Shown here: piece by piece, positions 25,578 to 34,440 of the stretch | Numbering within the stretch: position 1 is the stretch's first letter | How the letters are laid out: every line of letters starts with the position of its first letter | Source of the DNA: Candidatus Baltobacteraceae bacterium | GTDB lineage: Bacteria > Vulcanimicrobiota > Vulcanimicrobiia > Vulcanimicrobiales > Vulcanimicrobiaceae | Assembly (NCBI GenBank): GCA_036489885.1 | Contig: DASXEW010000003.1 | Coordinates: forward strand, 1,674,001-1,738,000 | Length of the DNA stretch: 64,000 nt | Reading direction: 5' to 3' | Position numbers and translations under genes: made by a program | The notes under the pieces: generated by a model | Database searches by the model: none | What the model saw: only the letters and a program-made list of their open reading frames with translations | What the model was told of the DNA's origin: nothing

Positions 25578-26249
25578 ATGCCTGGTCAGCATACGCATTT
25601 CGACGAGTCGAACGAGGAGTATCTCGAGGCGATCTATCGGCTCGAGCGCGAGGGGCCCGGCGTCTCCAATTCCGCGCTGGCTTCTGAACTTGGCGTCGCG
25701 CCCGCGTCTGTCTCCGGGATGCTGAAAAAGTTGGCGGTCGAGGGATTCATCGAGCATCAAGCTCGCGGCGGCATCGCGTTGACGCGCAAGGGTCTTGAAA
25801 CTGCCGTGCGCGTCGTGCGCCGCAATCGCTTGGCTGAAGTTTTCCTGACGCAAATTCTCGGGCTGCCGTGGGATGAAGTTTATGAAGAAGCCTGCCGGCT
25901 CGAGCACGCGATCTCCGCGCGCGTCGAAGAACGGCTCGTCTCGATCCTCGGCGATCCGAAATTTTGTCCGCACGGCCATCCGATTCCATCCGCAGATCTC
26001 TCCGAGCCCGATGTCATCGGTCAGCCGATCGCGCAGCTCGAGGTCGGCGGAAAGGCAAAACTGCACAGCGTCACCGAGCAGATGACCGAATTGCTGAAGT
26101 ATCTCTCCGATATCGGCTTGCAGCGCGGCACCGCGATCGAAGTCGTCGAGAAGGCGCCGCTCGGTGGTCCGATCACGATCGCGTACGACGGACGCCGTCA
26201 AGCGATCTCACTCGATCTCGCAAAGCAACTGACGGTTACCGAACTCTAA
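25578..26249 (+). CDS. DtxR/MntR-family metal-dependent transcriptional regulator
   Basis: This 223-aa protein has an N-terminal winged helix (EEYLEAIYRLEREGPGVSNSALASELGVAPASVSGMLKKL). A dimerisation/metal domain follows with CRLEHAISARVEERL and CPHGHPIP, the IdeR/DtxR metal-site signature. The last ~75 residues form an FeoA/SH3-like domain (IGQPIAQLEVGGKAKLHSV...). It should repress iron or manganese uptake genes; none is adjacent. ATG 25578 is preferred because the upstream in-frame extension is deaminase shadow. Confidence 0.88.
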   Translation: MPGQHTHFDESNEEYLEAIYRLEREGPGVSNSALASELGVAPASVSGMLKKLAVEGFIEHQARGGIALTRKGLETAVRVVRRNRLAEVFLTQILGLPWDEVYEEACRLEHAISARVEERLVSILGDPKFCPHGHPIPSADLSEPDVIGQPIAQLEVGGKAKLHSVTEQMTELLKYLSDIGLQRGTAIEVVEKAPLGGPITIAYDGRRQAISLDLAKQLTVTEL

Positions 26250-26252
26250 ATC

Positions 26253-26891
26253 GTGCTGACGCGGATCCTCATTGTCACGAACATCCTCGTGTTCGTGTGG
26301 ACGTACACGCACAACGCCACGGCAAGCTCGAGCAGCCTTGTGCATTACGGTGCCTTTTATGGTCCCGCCGTTCAGAACGGCGAATGGTGGCGTGCGTTTA
26401 CGGCGGCGTTCGTGCATGACGGCTTTCTGCACATCGCCTTCAACATGTTCGCGCTCTGGCAAATTGGAACGGTCGTCGAGCAACTCTTCGGGACGCCCAA
26501 AATGGCGCTGCTATATGTCTTGTCGATCATCGGCTCGGGCTGGGCGATCTATGAGTTCAATTACAGTGAGATCACGATCGGCGCGAGTGGTGCAATCTTT
26601 GGGCTCTTCGGAGCACTTGTCGCTGCCGGATTGCGGCTGGGCAAGCCCGGACGCCAGTTGGTCCAGAACATGATCGGGCTCGTGCTCATCAACGTTCTGC
26701 TTGGGTTCATGATCCCGAACATCTCGCAAGCCGGGCATCTCGGCGGTCTCGTCGCAGGGTTCTTGCTTGGCATGCTGCTTTATCGCGTCCCCGAACATCT
26801 TCGTCGCCCGATGACCGTTCACGTTCAATCGCAAGGCGCTCCCATCGAAGCAGAGCTGCTCCCGCCGCCGCAACAACCACCGCATCAATGA
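26253..26891 (+). CDS. Rhomboid-family intramembrane serine protease
   Basis: This 212-aa protein has six hydrophobic helices. It has GEWWRAFTAAFVHDGFLHIAFNM in helix 2 (rhomboid HxxxN), the catalytic Ser in GASGAIFGLFGA, and the catalytic His in GHLGGLVAGFLLG. It cleaves membrane proteins within the bilayer. A proline-rich cytoplasmic tail ends the protein. Start GTG 26253. It overlaps dinG by 4 bp. Confidence 0.88.
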   Translation: MLTRILIVTNILVFVWTYTHNATASSSSLVHYGAFYGPAVQNGEWWRAFTAAFVHDGFLHIAFNMFALWQIGTVVEQLFGTPKMALLYVLSIIGSGWAIYEFNYSEITIGASGAIFGLFGALVAAGLRLGKPGRQLVQNMIGLVLINVLLGFMIPNISQAGHLGGLVAGFLLGMLLYRVPEHLRRPMTVHVQSQGAPIEAELLPPPQQPPHQ

Positions 26892-28798
26892 CGATCGACG
26901 AGCTATTCGCGCAAGGCGGAGCGCTCGCGCAGACGCTGCCTGCGTTCGAAGCGCGTCCGGGACAGCTGCAGATGGCGCAGCTGATCGAGCGCGGCTTTCT
27001 CGAGAACGCACACACGATCGTCGAAGCCGGCACCGGCGTCGGCAAGTCGATGGCGTACTTGATCCCCGCGATTCGAAGTAAGCGCAAAGTCGTTATTTCC
27101 ACCGGAACGATCGCGTTGCAAGAACAGCTTATGCGCAAAGACATTCCGATGGCGATCGCCGCGACCGGGATTCCCGCACGCGCCGAGTTGCTCAAGGGGC
27201 GCAACCACTATCTTTGCCGCTCGAAATACGAGCACGCCGTCGGCGAACGGCTCGTGGCGCCGACTGCGGGCCTCGAGCGGCTGTGGCGATGGGCCGAGCA
27301 AACGCCAAGCGGCGACCGCGCCGAGCTTGAATTCGTGCCTCGCGCCGATGAGTGGGAGTCGCTCGACGCCGATGCGGATGATTGCGTCGGCGAATTTTGC
27401 GAACGCTTCAGCACGTGTTGGTTTTTCATGCGGCGCGATGCCACGCGTTACGCCGATCTGGTCGTCGTCAATCACGCGCTGTTCTTCATGGATCTGGCGA
27501 TGGGCGGCGGACTCTTGCCGCCCTACGACTATGTGATCCTCGACGAGGCTCATCAGTGCGAGCGCTACGCCACCGCAGCATTGACCGCGACGCTCTCGCA
27601 GCCGCTCTTGGCGCGAATGATGCGCAAATTGCACGGCGCCTATCATCTGCCCGGGCATCACGACGCCGAGATCACCGAAGGGATTCGCCGCCTAACAAGC
27701 ATTCTTGCGCGGCTGCCCGACGAGCGCGTGCTCTTGCGGGAAGACGAGGAGCTCGACGGGAGTCTGAGCGAGTTGCACGATTCGCTCTTACGGCTCGAAG
27801 ATTGGGTGCACGTAAATTGGGAATCCGGCTTGCGGCGAACGAGCGCAAACGAAGCCGAGCGCGAACGCCGTCGCGAGCTTGCGCTCCGTACGATCACGGC
27901 GCAGCAAACGACCGTGCAGCGCATTCGGCGCAGCTTACAAGCTACCGACATCGAGCCGGACACGATCGCGTGGGTCGAACGCGTCGAGTCCGAAGCGCGC
28001 TACGAGATCAACGCCGCGCCCTTCGAGGTTGCCGACTTCTTGCGCGGCACGCTATTTACGCGCACGCAAAGCGTCGTTTTGACCAGCGCGACGTTGGCGG
28101 AGGGTACGTCGTTTGCGTTTCTCCGCTCGCAGCTAGGCGTCGATGAAGCGCAGGAGCTGGTCGCGCCGTCGCCGTTCGATTATCCGAAGCAGGCGCGGCT
28201 CTATGTTGCGCCGCCGCGCTTCAACCCGAAGAGCCGCGACTTTGCGGAGCTGGTGACGCCGGTCATCGAGGAGTGCCTGGAGCGGACGCGCGGACGCGCG
28301 TTCGTGCTCTTCACTTCCTACGCGCGATTGCACGAAATCTATGCGCTGTTGCGCGAACGGCTGCCGTACCCGGTGCGCCTCCAGGGCGAATTACCCCGCT
28401 CGCAACTCCTCGAGTGGTTTCGCAGCACGAAGAATGCGGTGCTGTTCGCGACCGCGACATTCTGGGAAGGGATCGACGTCGTCGGTGAAGCGCTCTCGTG
28501 TGTGATCGTCGACCGGCTTCCGTTTCCGTCGCCGAGCGATCCCCTCGTTGCTGCGCGCATCGCAGCGCTCGAACGGCGCGGCCTCAGCGGCTTTGAGGGA
28601 TACATGATTCCCGTTGCAACGATGCGCCTGAAACAAGGTTTCGGGCGGCTCATCCGTTCGCAAACGGACACAGGGCTCTTGGCGCTGCTCGATGGAAGAG
28701 CGCTCGGGATGCGTTACGGCGCCACGATTCTTTCAGCCTTGCCGCCTGCCACACGCATCGATGATCTTGACGCGTTGGAGGGTTTGTTCACGCGATGA
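26888..28798 (+). CDS. dinG: DinG/XPD-family ATP-dependent DNA helicase
   Basis: This 636-aa SF2 helicase has Walker A EAGTGVGKSMAYL, four Fe-S cysteines (NHYLCRS, then DDCVGEFCERFSTCWFF), the DEAH box VILDEAHQ, and late motifs LTSATLAEG and RLKQGFGRLIR. It unwinds 5'-3' at DNA damage or R-loops. There is no N-terminal exonuclease domain, so it is the short DinG form. It is the middle gene of a tightly overlapping trio with rhomboid and S1/P1 nuclease. Confidence 0.88.
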   Translation: MTIDELFAQGGALAQTLPAFEARPGQLQMAQLIERGFLENAHTIVEAGTGVGKSMAYLIPAIRSKRKVVISTGTIALQEQLMRKDIPMAIAATGIPARAELLKGRNHYLCRSKYEHAVGERLVAPTAGLERLWRWAEQTPSGDRAELEFVPRADEWESLDADADDCVGEFCERFSTCWFFMRRDATRYADLVVVNHALFFMDLAMGGGLLPPYDYVILDEAHQCERYATAALTATLSQPLLARMMRKLHGAYHLPGHHDAEITEGIRRLTSILARLPDERVLLREDEELDGSLSELHDSLLRLEDWVHVNWESGLRRTSANEAERERRRELALRTITAQQTTVQRIRRSLQATDIEPDTIAWVERVESEARYEINAAPFEVADFLRGTLFTRTQSVVLTSATLAEGTSFAFLRSQLGVDEAQELVAPSPFDYPKQARLYVAPPRFNPKSRDFAELVTPVIEECLERTRGRAFVLFTSYARLHEIYALLRERLPYPVRLQGELPRSQLLEWFRSTKNAVLFATATFWEGIDVVGEALSCVIVDRLPFPSPSDPLVAARIAALERRGLSGFEGYMIPVATMRLKQGFGRLIRSQTDTGLLALLDGRALGMRYGATILSALPPATRIDDLDALEGLFTR

Positions 28799-29787
28799 AT
28801 CTGCGAGTCTGCGCGTTGTTCTGCACGTTTGTTCTCGTTCTGCAACCGGTGGCTGCAAATGCGTGGGGCGAAGTCGGTCATATGATGATAAGCCGCGCAG
28901 GAGCACAGTCGCTTCCGAACAGCGTGCCCGCATTTTTGCGCACGCCGGGCGCCGTCACCGAGATCGCGTTGCTCGGGCCCGAACCGGATAATCTCAAAGA
29001 CGCAGGGACGAGCGAAGATCGCGACGCCGATACGGGCCACTATCTCGACGTCGGCGACGACGGCACGATCGCGGGCGTTCCGCTGAACGCCCTTCCCCCA
29101 ACGCGCGAAGCATACGACACCGCGCTGCGCGCAGCCGGCACCGACGAGTATAAGATGGGTTATCTGCCGTACTCGATTATCGACGGTTTCGAGGTCGTTC
29201 GCAAAGATTTTGCGTACTGGCGTGCCGACGACTACATGGCGCATAATGCGACCGACTCCGGCGCGCGCTCGTATTTCGCCGGGCTGCGCAATTTGCGCGA
29301 GACGCTGACGCTTCGCGACATCGGATGGTGGAGTCACTTCGTCGGCGATGGGAGCCAACCGCTGCACGTGACGCTGCACTTCAATGGTTGGGAGAAGTAT
29401 CCGAATTCGCAGGGACTGCACGCGCGCTTCGAGTCCGATTATGTCGGAAAGTATCTCGATGAAAACACGGTCATCGCACATATGCCGGGCTGGACGGCCT
29501 GCAATTGCACGATCGAAGCCGAAACGGCGCGCTACTTGGCCGCAACGAACGCGCAAGTCGTTCCGACGTACGGACTCTTCGCTCAGGGCAAGTTTGCTGC
29601 GCGCACGGACGCCGGCGTGAACTTCACCGCGGATCGTCTCGCGGCCGGTGCAAGCGAGCTACGTAACCTCATCGTCGAGGCGTGGCGGCAAAGCGAGGAC
29701 GGCAGCGTCGGCTATCCGCTGATCAAAATTCGCGATATTGAATCGGGTAAGGTTATGCCGACGCGGCGCGCGCTGGGAGGCGAATAG
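28795..29787 (+). CDS. Exported S1/P1-type zinc nuclease
   Basis: This 330-aa protein has a signal peptide ending ANA, so the mature protein starts with Trp (WGEVGHMMISRAGAQ); the free N-terminal Trp is a zinc ligand in this family. Other ligand regions are TGHYLDVGDD, WWSHFVGDGSQPLHVTLHF and GLHARFE. P1 nucleases degrade single-stranded DNA/RNA to 5'-nucleotides outside the cytoplasm. The gene overlaps dinG by 4 bp and the convergent metX by 35 bp. Confidence 0.8.
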   Translation: MNLRVCALFCTFVLVLQPVAANAWGEVGHMMISRAGAQSLPNSVPAFLRTPGAVTEIALLGPEPDNLKDAGTSEDRDADTGHYLDVGDDGTIAGVPLNALPPTREAYDTALRAAGTDEYKMGYLPYSIIDGFEVVRKDFAYWRADDYMAHNATDSGARSYFAGLRNLRETLTLRDIGWWSHFVGDGSQPLHVTLHFNGWEKYPNSQGLHARFESDYVGKYLDENTVIAHMPGWTACNCTIEAETARYLAATNAQVVPTYGLFAQGKFAARTDAGVNFTADRLAAGASELRNLIVEAWRQSEDGSVGYPLIKIRDIESGKVMPTRRALGGE

Positions 29788-30811
29788 CCGGGCGTACCAG
29801 CTCGGCTAGATCATCCGAGTCCGCGAGAAACGCGTCGTGCCCGTGATCGGAATGAAGCTCGAAATAATCGCAGCTGAATCCGCGTTCGCGCCAACGGTTC
29901 GCCGCGGCGCGCACGTATTGCGGCAGAAACAGAATGTCCGATGAGATCCCGACGAATGTAAGTTTCGGACGCGTGTCGAGATTCGTGCGATCGCGCGTCT
30001 CGAACAGATCCATCGCGCGGGAGAGCGCGATATACGTGTTCGCATCGAAGCGCGCGGTGAGGCGATTGCCCTGTTCGTCGAGATAGCCCTCGATGTCGAA
30101 GCGCTCGGCCAGCGAACGATACGGATTCTCGCCATTGCGATTCGGCTTGCGTTCGTTGCGCTGCGTGAAGAGCTCGTCGCTCTTGTAGGTGATCATGGCG
30201 ATCTTGCGTGCGAGGCGAAGCCCCGAAAGCGGCGGTTCGCCGTCATAGAAATCGCCGCCGCGAAAATTCGGATCGAGTCGAATCGCTTCGAGGGCGACGC
30301 GGTTGTAGGCGATCCCGAGCGCCGAGAAATGATCGAACGCGCCGACGCAGACGGCATGTCTAACCATGTCGGGGTGATCGAACGCCCACTGCAGCGTTTG
30401 CATTCCGCCGAGTGAGCCACCCATGACGACGGCCAGGCGTTCGATGCCGAGCGCGTGCAGCGCACGGTACTCCGCTTCAACCATGTCTTTGACGGTGACG
30501 AGCGGCCAACGCGAACCAAACGGTTTTCCGTCCGGCGCGAGCGACGACGGCCCGGTCGAGCCGTAACAACCGCCGAGCACATTCACTCCGATCACACACG
30601 TGTCGGCGGGATCGAAGAGCTTACCGGGTCCGACGATTCCGTCCCACCAGTCGCGCACGCGTGCGCTGCCCGTCAGCGCGTGCGGAATCAGAACCGCATT
30701 GCTGCCGTCTTTGCGAAGCTCACCCTCGATGGCGACGAATTGCTCGACGCGCTCGAGTCGTCCGCCGCACGCAAGGTCGAGCGGACCGATGTCGATAGAA
30801 CGCTCGATCAC
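29753..30811 (-). CDS. metX: Homoserine O-acetyltransferase
   Basis: This 352-aa alpha/beta-hydrolase has the oxyanion segment LIPHALTGSARV, the nucleophile elbow GGSLGGMQTLQW (Ser133), the acid in FVGISSDILFLPQ and the catalytic His in HSDHGHDAFL. The string VLGGCYGSTGPSS is MetX-type. It acetylates homoserine in methionine synthesis. Serine or succinyl donors are possible variants in this family. Start GTG 30811 has no clear Shine-Dalgarno sequence. The leader contains two hairpins. Confidence 0.87.
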   Translation of the reverse strand: MIERSIDIGPLDLACGGRLERVEQFVAIEGELRKDGSNAVLIPHALTGSARVRDWWDGIVGPGKLFDPADTCVIGVNVLGGCYGSTGPSSLAPDGKPFGSRWPLVTVKDMVEAEYRALHALGIERLAVVMGGSLGGMQTLQWAFDHPDMVRHAVCVGAFDHFSALGIAYNRVALEAIRLDPNFRGGDFYDGEPPLSGLRLARKIAMITYKSDELFTQRNERKPNRNGENPYRSLAERFDIEGYLDEQGNRLTARFDANTYIALSRAMDLFETRDRTNLDTRPKLTFVGISSDILFLPQYVRAAANRWRERGFSCDYFELHSDHGHDAFLADSDDLAELVRPAIRLPARAASA

Positions 30812-30860
30812 TGAGACGCGACTGTATCATGCCGTGCGAAGAAGGGTCAACGAAAATGGG

Positions 30861-30899
30861 GAGCACCTGGCGGCATCGCCAAGGCAACCGAGCAATCGG
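30861..30899. promoter_or_regulatory. Two small hairpins in the metX leader
   Basis: TGGCG-GCAT-CGCCA (30868-30881) and CCGA-GCAA-TCGG (30888-30899) lie 57-88 bp before the metX GTG; on the plus strand the second loop is a GNRA-type GCAA. They are followed on the minus strand by GGTGCTCCCC. A cis-acting element for methionine control is possible, but I cannot match it to a known riboswitch class. Confidence 0.35.
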
Positions 30900-30919
30900 G
30901 ATCAATTTCGACGATAGAC

Positions 30920-30957
30920 TATACTTTTAGGTGTAGTAGAGTATACTTAAATGTATA
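30920..30957 (+). promoter_or_regulatory. Two 16-bp operators over the promoter of the wHTH-NTase pair
   Basis: TATACTTTTAGGTGTA (30920-30935) and TATACTTAAATGTATA (30942-30957) are direct copies 22 bp apart. Each is also a dyad (TATAC-N6-GTATA; perfect in the second, one mismatch in the first). The second contains a plausible -10 (TATACT, 30942-30947) and ends one base before the ATG, so the mRNA may be nearly leaderless. Confidence 0.6.
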
Positions 30958-30958
30958 T

Positions 30959-31318
30959 ATGACTGCACCTGGACGTATACTAGGCGATCCAGTCCCCGCG
31001 CCGCCTCTGTTCGGAAGTGCAATGCGGACAGGCATGCTTTTGCTCATCGCCGTCCTCCAGGAGACCTATCCAGCCGAGCTCGGACGATATCTCGGGGCCC
31101 AGGTGTCATCCGTCCAGCGCACTCTCGATAGTCTTGAAAACGAAGGCATCGTTGCTACGCGCAAGTTGGTAGTGCGCAGAGTTACGCTCAATCCGCTATA
31201 CCCGGCGGCAAGCGAGCTGAAAGCCTTACTCCTACGAATTGCCGAGGGCTATCCGGAATACGCCGAGATCAAAGAGTCGATTCGAAAACGGCCTCGGCGC
31301 CGGAACAAGCCGTTGTGA
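30959..31318 (+). CDS. Small winged-helix regulator / putative antitoxin
   Basis: This 119-aa protein has PPLFGSAMRTGMLLLIAVLQETYPAELGRYLGAQVSSVQRTLDSLENEGIVATRKLVVRRVTLNP, an ArsR/MarR-like winged helix with recognition helix around SSVQRTLDSL. A basic tail (RKRPRRRNKPL) follows. It overlaps the downstream nucleotidyltransferase by GTGA. By analogy with AbiEi-type antitoxins it may autoregulate through the two operators upstream. ATG 30959 is kept because the conserved LFGS segment precedes the next Met. Flanking DNA is AT-rich relative to the window. Confidence 0.7.
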   Translation: MTAPGRILGDPVPAPPLFGSAMRTGMLLLIAVLQETYPAELGRYLGAQVSSVQRTLDSLENEGIVATRKLVVRRVTLNPLYPAASELKALLLRIAEGYPEYAEIKESIRKRPRRRNKPL

Positions 31319-31875
31319 TTGACGAGAACTCGACGCTCGAAGACGTCTGCTACGCCGTCGCGCGAGCTTTGAGCGAGATAGACAGCGACGTTGTCCTAAC
31401 GGGCGGGAGTGCGGCCGAGATATACGCTCCGGGATTTTACACCTCTCTCGATGCGGATTTCGTCTTCAGAAAGACGCCACGAAAAAATGCCTTAGAGGAT
31501 GCTCTAGCCCGAATCGGATTTACGAAAGCCGCTTCGACCGGAATGTTCGTCCACGCCAAAACGAGTTACACGCTTGATTTTCCCAGGGGCCCACTTGCCG
31601 TAGGTGGTGACTACGTTACCGTCACGCAGAAATTGAAGCGTGGCGATATCACACTTCAGATATTGACGTCAACTGATTGCGTACGCGACAGGCTCGCGCA
31701 TTTCTATTTTTGGGACGACTATACGGCCTTGGCAGCCGCGGTTGCCGTTACCCAGTTGCAAGGCAACGGCATCGATCAAGAGACCATACGGGAATGGACC
31801 GAGCGCGAAAGCCGCAAGAATAATGCCGACTACACGCACAAGCTCACCGAATATCGGAAGCGATGCGGAGCTTAG
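31315..31875 (+). CDS. DUF6036-like nucleotidyltransferase / putative toxin
   Basis: This 186-aa protein has a nucleotidyltransferase-fold signature: VVLTGGSAAEIYAPG with Gly-Ser at 31-32, then LDADFVF (Asp46, Asp48), and a helical tail with CVRDRLAHFYFWDDYTALAAAVAVTQ. This matches small NTases paired with a wHTH partner, related in concept to AbiEii and MNT toxins. Start GTG 31315 overlaps the regulator's stop. Its 3' end overlaps acsA by 4 bp. Toxic activity is not shown. Confidence 0.65.
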   Translation: MIDENSTLEDVCYAVARALSEIDSDVVLTGGSAAEIYAPGFYTSLDADFVFRKTPRKNALEDALARIGFTKAASTGMFVHAKTSYTLDFPRGPLAVGGDYVTVTQKLKRGDITLQILTSTDCVRDRLAHFYFWDDYTALAAAVAVTQLQGNGIDQETIREWTERESRKNNADYTHKLTEYRKRCGA

Positions 31876-33830
31876 TCTTCTTTGCTCGCTTCCATCACGG
31901 CGCGTTTTCGAAGTTCGTCGACGACGCTCGAATCGGCAAGCGTGGTCGTGTCGCCGAGGATTCTCCCTTCGGCGATGTCACGAAGCAGCCGGCGCATGAT
32001 CTTGCCACTGCGCGTCTTGGGAAGCTCCGGCGTAAACGTCAGATACTTCGGGCGTGTGAACTTCCCGAGTTTCGTTGCAACGTGATCGCGGAGCTCGTTT
32101 GCGAGCTCGTTCGAGCCCTTGGCATGACTGCGCAGTGAAACGAATGCGACGATCGCCTGTCCTGTGATCTCGTCGAGTTTTCCGCAGACGGCGGCTTCCG
32201 CGACGGCGGGATGATCGACGAGCGCGCTCTCGACTTCCGTCGTCGAGATGCGGTGACCGCTGACGTTCATCACGTCGTCGATGCGGCCCATAAACCAGAA
32301 GTCGCCGTCTTGATCGCGATTGACGCCGTCGCCGGCCAGATACAAGTGAGGAAATTTCGACCAATACGTTTCTTTGTAGCGTTCGGGGTCGCCCCAAATG
32401 CCGCGCAACATCGACGGCCACGGGCGCTTGAGCACGCAGTAGCCGCCGCCTCCGAGCGGAACGCTTTGGCCCGCATCGTTGACGACGTCGGCAAGAACGC
32501 CCGGGAACGGTTTCGTGGCTGAACCCGGCTTGAGCGTCGTGATGCCGGGCAACGGCGTGATCATGATCGCGCCCGTTTCCGTTTGCCACCACGTATCGAC
32601 GACGGGGCATCGGCTGCCGCCGATGTGTTCGTAGTACCAAATCCATGCTTCGGGATTGATCGGTTCGCCGACCGATCCCAACAAACGCAGCGACTTCATG
32701 TCATGTTTTGCGGGAAGATCATCGCCCCACTTCATGAATGTGCGAATCGCCGTCGGAGCAGTGTAGAGGATCGAGATTTTGTAGCGCTCGATGATCTCCC
32801 ATAACCGGTCACGCTCCGGATAGTCAGGCGTGCCTTCGTAAATCACGCTCGTCGCCGCGTTGCAAAGCGGACCGTAAACAATGTACGAGTGTCCGGTCAC
32901 CCAGCCGATGTCGGCTGCGCACCAATAGACGTCTTCCTCTTTGTAATCGAAGACGAGCTTGTGGGTCGTCATCACGCCGGTCAGATAGCCGCCGGTCGTG
33001 TGCATGATGCCTTTGGGCTTGGCCGTCGTGCCGCTCGTGTAGAGCAGATAGAGCAGATCCTCGGCATTCATCCGCTCGGGCTCGCACGTCACCGGCTGAT
33101 CCCGGGTGAGATCGTCCCACCAGTGATCCCGTCCGCTCTTCATGTCGATCGCTTCACCGGTGCGCTTGGCGACGATCATATGTTTGAGCGACGGCATGCC
33201 TTTCTCGACAGCCGCGTCGCAATTTGCTTTGAGTGCGACTTTGCTGCCGCGCCGCCACGCACCGTCGGCCGTGATGATCGCAACGCACGCGGAATCGTTG
33301 ACACGATCGACGATCGAATCCGGCGAGAACCCGCCGAAGATCACCGAGTGCGCCGCGCCAATTCGCGCGCACGCAAGCATCGCCACCGGAAGCTGCGGAA
33401 TCATGCCCATGTAGATCGCGACGCGATCGCCCTTCTTGATTCCGAGTTTGCGCAGAGCATTTGCAAACTTGCAGACGTCGTCGAGAAGCTGCTGGTACGT
33501 TATCGTCCAGCGATCGCCGGGTTCGCCTTCATAATAGTAGGCGATGCGGGTACCCTTACCGGCTTTGACGTGACGGTCCAAACAATTAACCGACGCGTTG
33601 AGCTCGCCGTCCGCGAACCACGTGGCAAAAGGCTCGTTCCATTCGAGCGTCTGCGTGAAGGGCTTCATCCAGTCCAGCTTGCGCGCCCAGCTAGACCACC
33701 AGGCTACGGGGTCTTTTTCGGCCTCTTCGTAGATCCCAGGTTGCGCATTTGCAGCCTTCGCGAAAGCGGGCGGCGGCGGAAAGCGCCGGCTCTCGACCAG
33801 AAGAGTGTCGATTGCGTCTTTCGTCTGCAT
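31872..33830 (-). CDS. acsA: Acetyl-CoA synthetase (AMP-forming)
   Basis: This ~652-aa ANL-superfamily ligase has YLLYTSGTTAKPKGIMHTTGGY (P-loop), CAADIGWVTGHSYIVYGPL, VDTWWQTETGAIMITPLPG, the ATP/hinge region GRIDDVMNVSGHRIS, and the C-terminal acetylatable Lys in PKTRSGKIMRRLLRD. It activates acetate to acetyl-CoA, feeding the nearby accDA genes. ATG 33830 (MQTKDAIDTL) or 33836 starts it; a longer in-frame extension is not protein-like. Confidence 0.93.
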   Translation of the reverse strand: MQTKDAIDTLLVESRRFPPPPAFAKAANAQPGIYEEAEKDPVAWWSSWARKLDWMKPFTQTLEWNEPFATWFADGELNASVNCLDRHVKAGKGTRIAYYYEGEPGDRWTITYQQLLDDVCKFANALRKLGIKKGDRVAIYMGMIPQLPVAMLACARIGAAHSVIFGGFSPDSIVDRVNDSACVAIITADGAWRRGSKVALKANCDAAVEKGMPSLKHMIVAKRTGEAIDMKSGRDHWWDDLTRDQPVTCEPERMNAEDLLYLLYTSGTTAKPKGIMHTTGGYLTGVMTTHKLVFDYKEEDVYWCAADIGWVTGHSYIVYGPLCNAATSVIYEGTPDYPERDRLWEIIERYKISILYTAPTAIRTFMKWGDDLPAKHDMKSLRLLGSVGEPINPEAWIWYYEHIGGSRCPVVDTWWQTETGAIMITPLPGITTLKPGSATKPFPGVLADVVNDAGQSVPLGGGGYCVLKRPWPSMLRGIWGDPERYKETYWSKFPHLYLAGDGVNRDQDGDFWFMGRIDDVMNVSGHRISTTEVESALVDHPAVAEAAVCGKLDEITGQAIVAFVSLRSHAKGSNELANELRDHVATKLGKFTRPKYLTFTPELPKTRSGKIMRRLLRDIAEGRILGDTTTLADSSVVDELRKRAVMEASKED

Positions 33831-33869
33831 GCGCATGGGTTTCGGTCTGGTCCCAGCGAATACTGCCTT

Positions 33870-34397
33870 ATGGTCGTCGTACGAATCGATCCGCGCTTGA
33901 CATTGTCCGACGGCTTTTACGGCGGGCTGATAGGCGGAGCAGTGCTCTCCGTATTCTTTGCGGTAATCGACTTCTTTTTGCACGAGCCGCTCGATTCGAT
34001 CTACCTATTCATGGCTTCGTCGGTGCTCGGCAAGGCGGCTTTGAATGGCGGTTGGATGCCGCTCGTATTAGGCCTCGCGCTTATGTTTTTGATGGCCTCG
34101 CTTGGCGGAATTTTCTTCGCCGCGTTCGCGCGCAAGTTTACGTTCCTCGCGAAGTCGCCGATCTCGTCGCTAGCCGGCTTGGTGTACGGCTTCATCGTGT
34201 GGTTCGTTTTCGTCGACATCATCATCCCGCTCACGGGGATGCAGCAAACCGTCGATCATCCGCTCTGGATATCTGCGATCGGAATCGGCATCTTTTACGG
34301 CTCGGCGTTGTGTGAATTCTTAGCCAGCGTTTCGCGAAATCGAACGGCGCGGGCCGAACGCGCAAACGAGTCGTCGCCGGGAGGCGCCCCCGCTTAG
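33870..34397 (+). CDS. Four-helix integral membrane protein of unknown function
   Basis: This 175-aa protein has four hydrophobic segments (GLIGGAVLSVFFAVIDFFL, MPLVLGLALMFLMASLGGIFFAAF, SSLAGLVYGFIVWFVFVDIIIPL, WISAIGIGIFYGSALCEFL). Gly/Ala packing and a charged tail are the only other features. No motif is recognised. It is divergent from acsA with 39 bp between start codons. An in-frame extension far upstream lies inside acsA and is not used. Confidence 0.6.
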   Translation: MVVVRIDPRLTLSDGFYGGLIGGAVLSVFFAVIDFFLHEPLDSIYLFMASSVLGKAALNGGWMPLVLGLALMFLMASLGGIFFAAFARKFTFLAKSPISSLAGLVYGFIVWFVFVDIIIPLTGMQQTVDHPLWISAIGIGIFYGSALCEFLASVSRNRTARAERANESSPGGAPA

Positions 34398-34440
34398 CGG
34401 CTCATCCTTGACCCCCGGAGCGGCGGATGATACCCTGAAG

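Noticed and set aside
27382-28146. 254-aa open frame inside dinG
   Set aside because: Arg/Ala-rich shadow frame; the DinG frame has all helicase motifs.
30861-30920. SAM-I or SAM-II riboswitch upstream of metX
   Set aside because: The core GGCAACC...GGTGCTAATTCC of SAM-I and the GCTAAA-AGGG of SAM-II are not present in the right order; reported only as an unassigned leader structure.
32889-33869. Long N-terminal extension of the membrane protein gene at 33870
   Set aside because: Lies antisense inside acsA and its translation has no domain; the membrane segments begin only after 33870.
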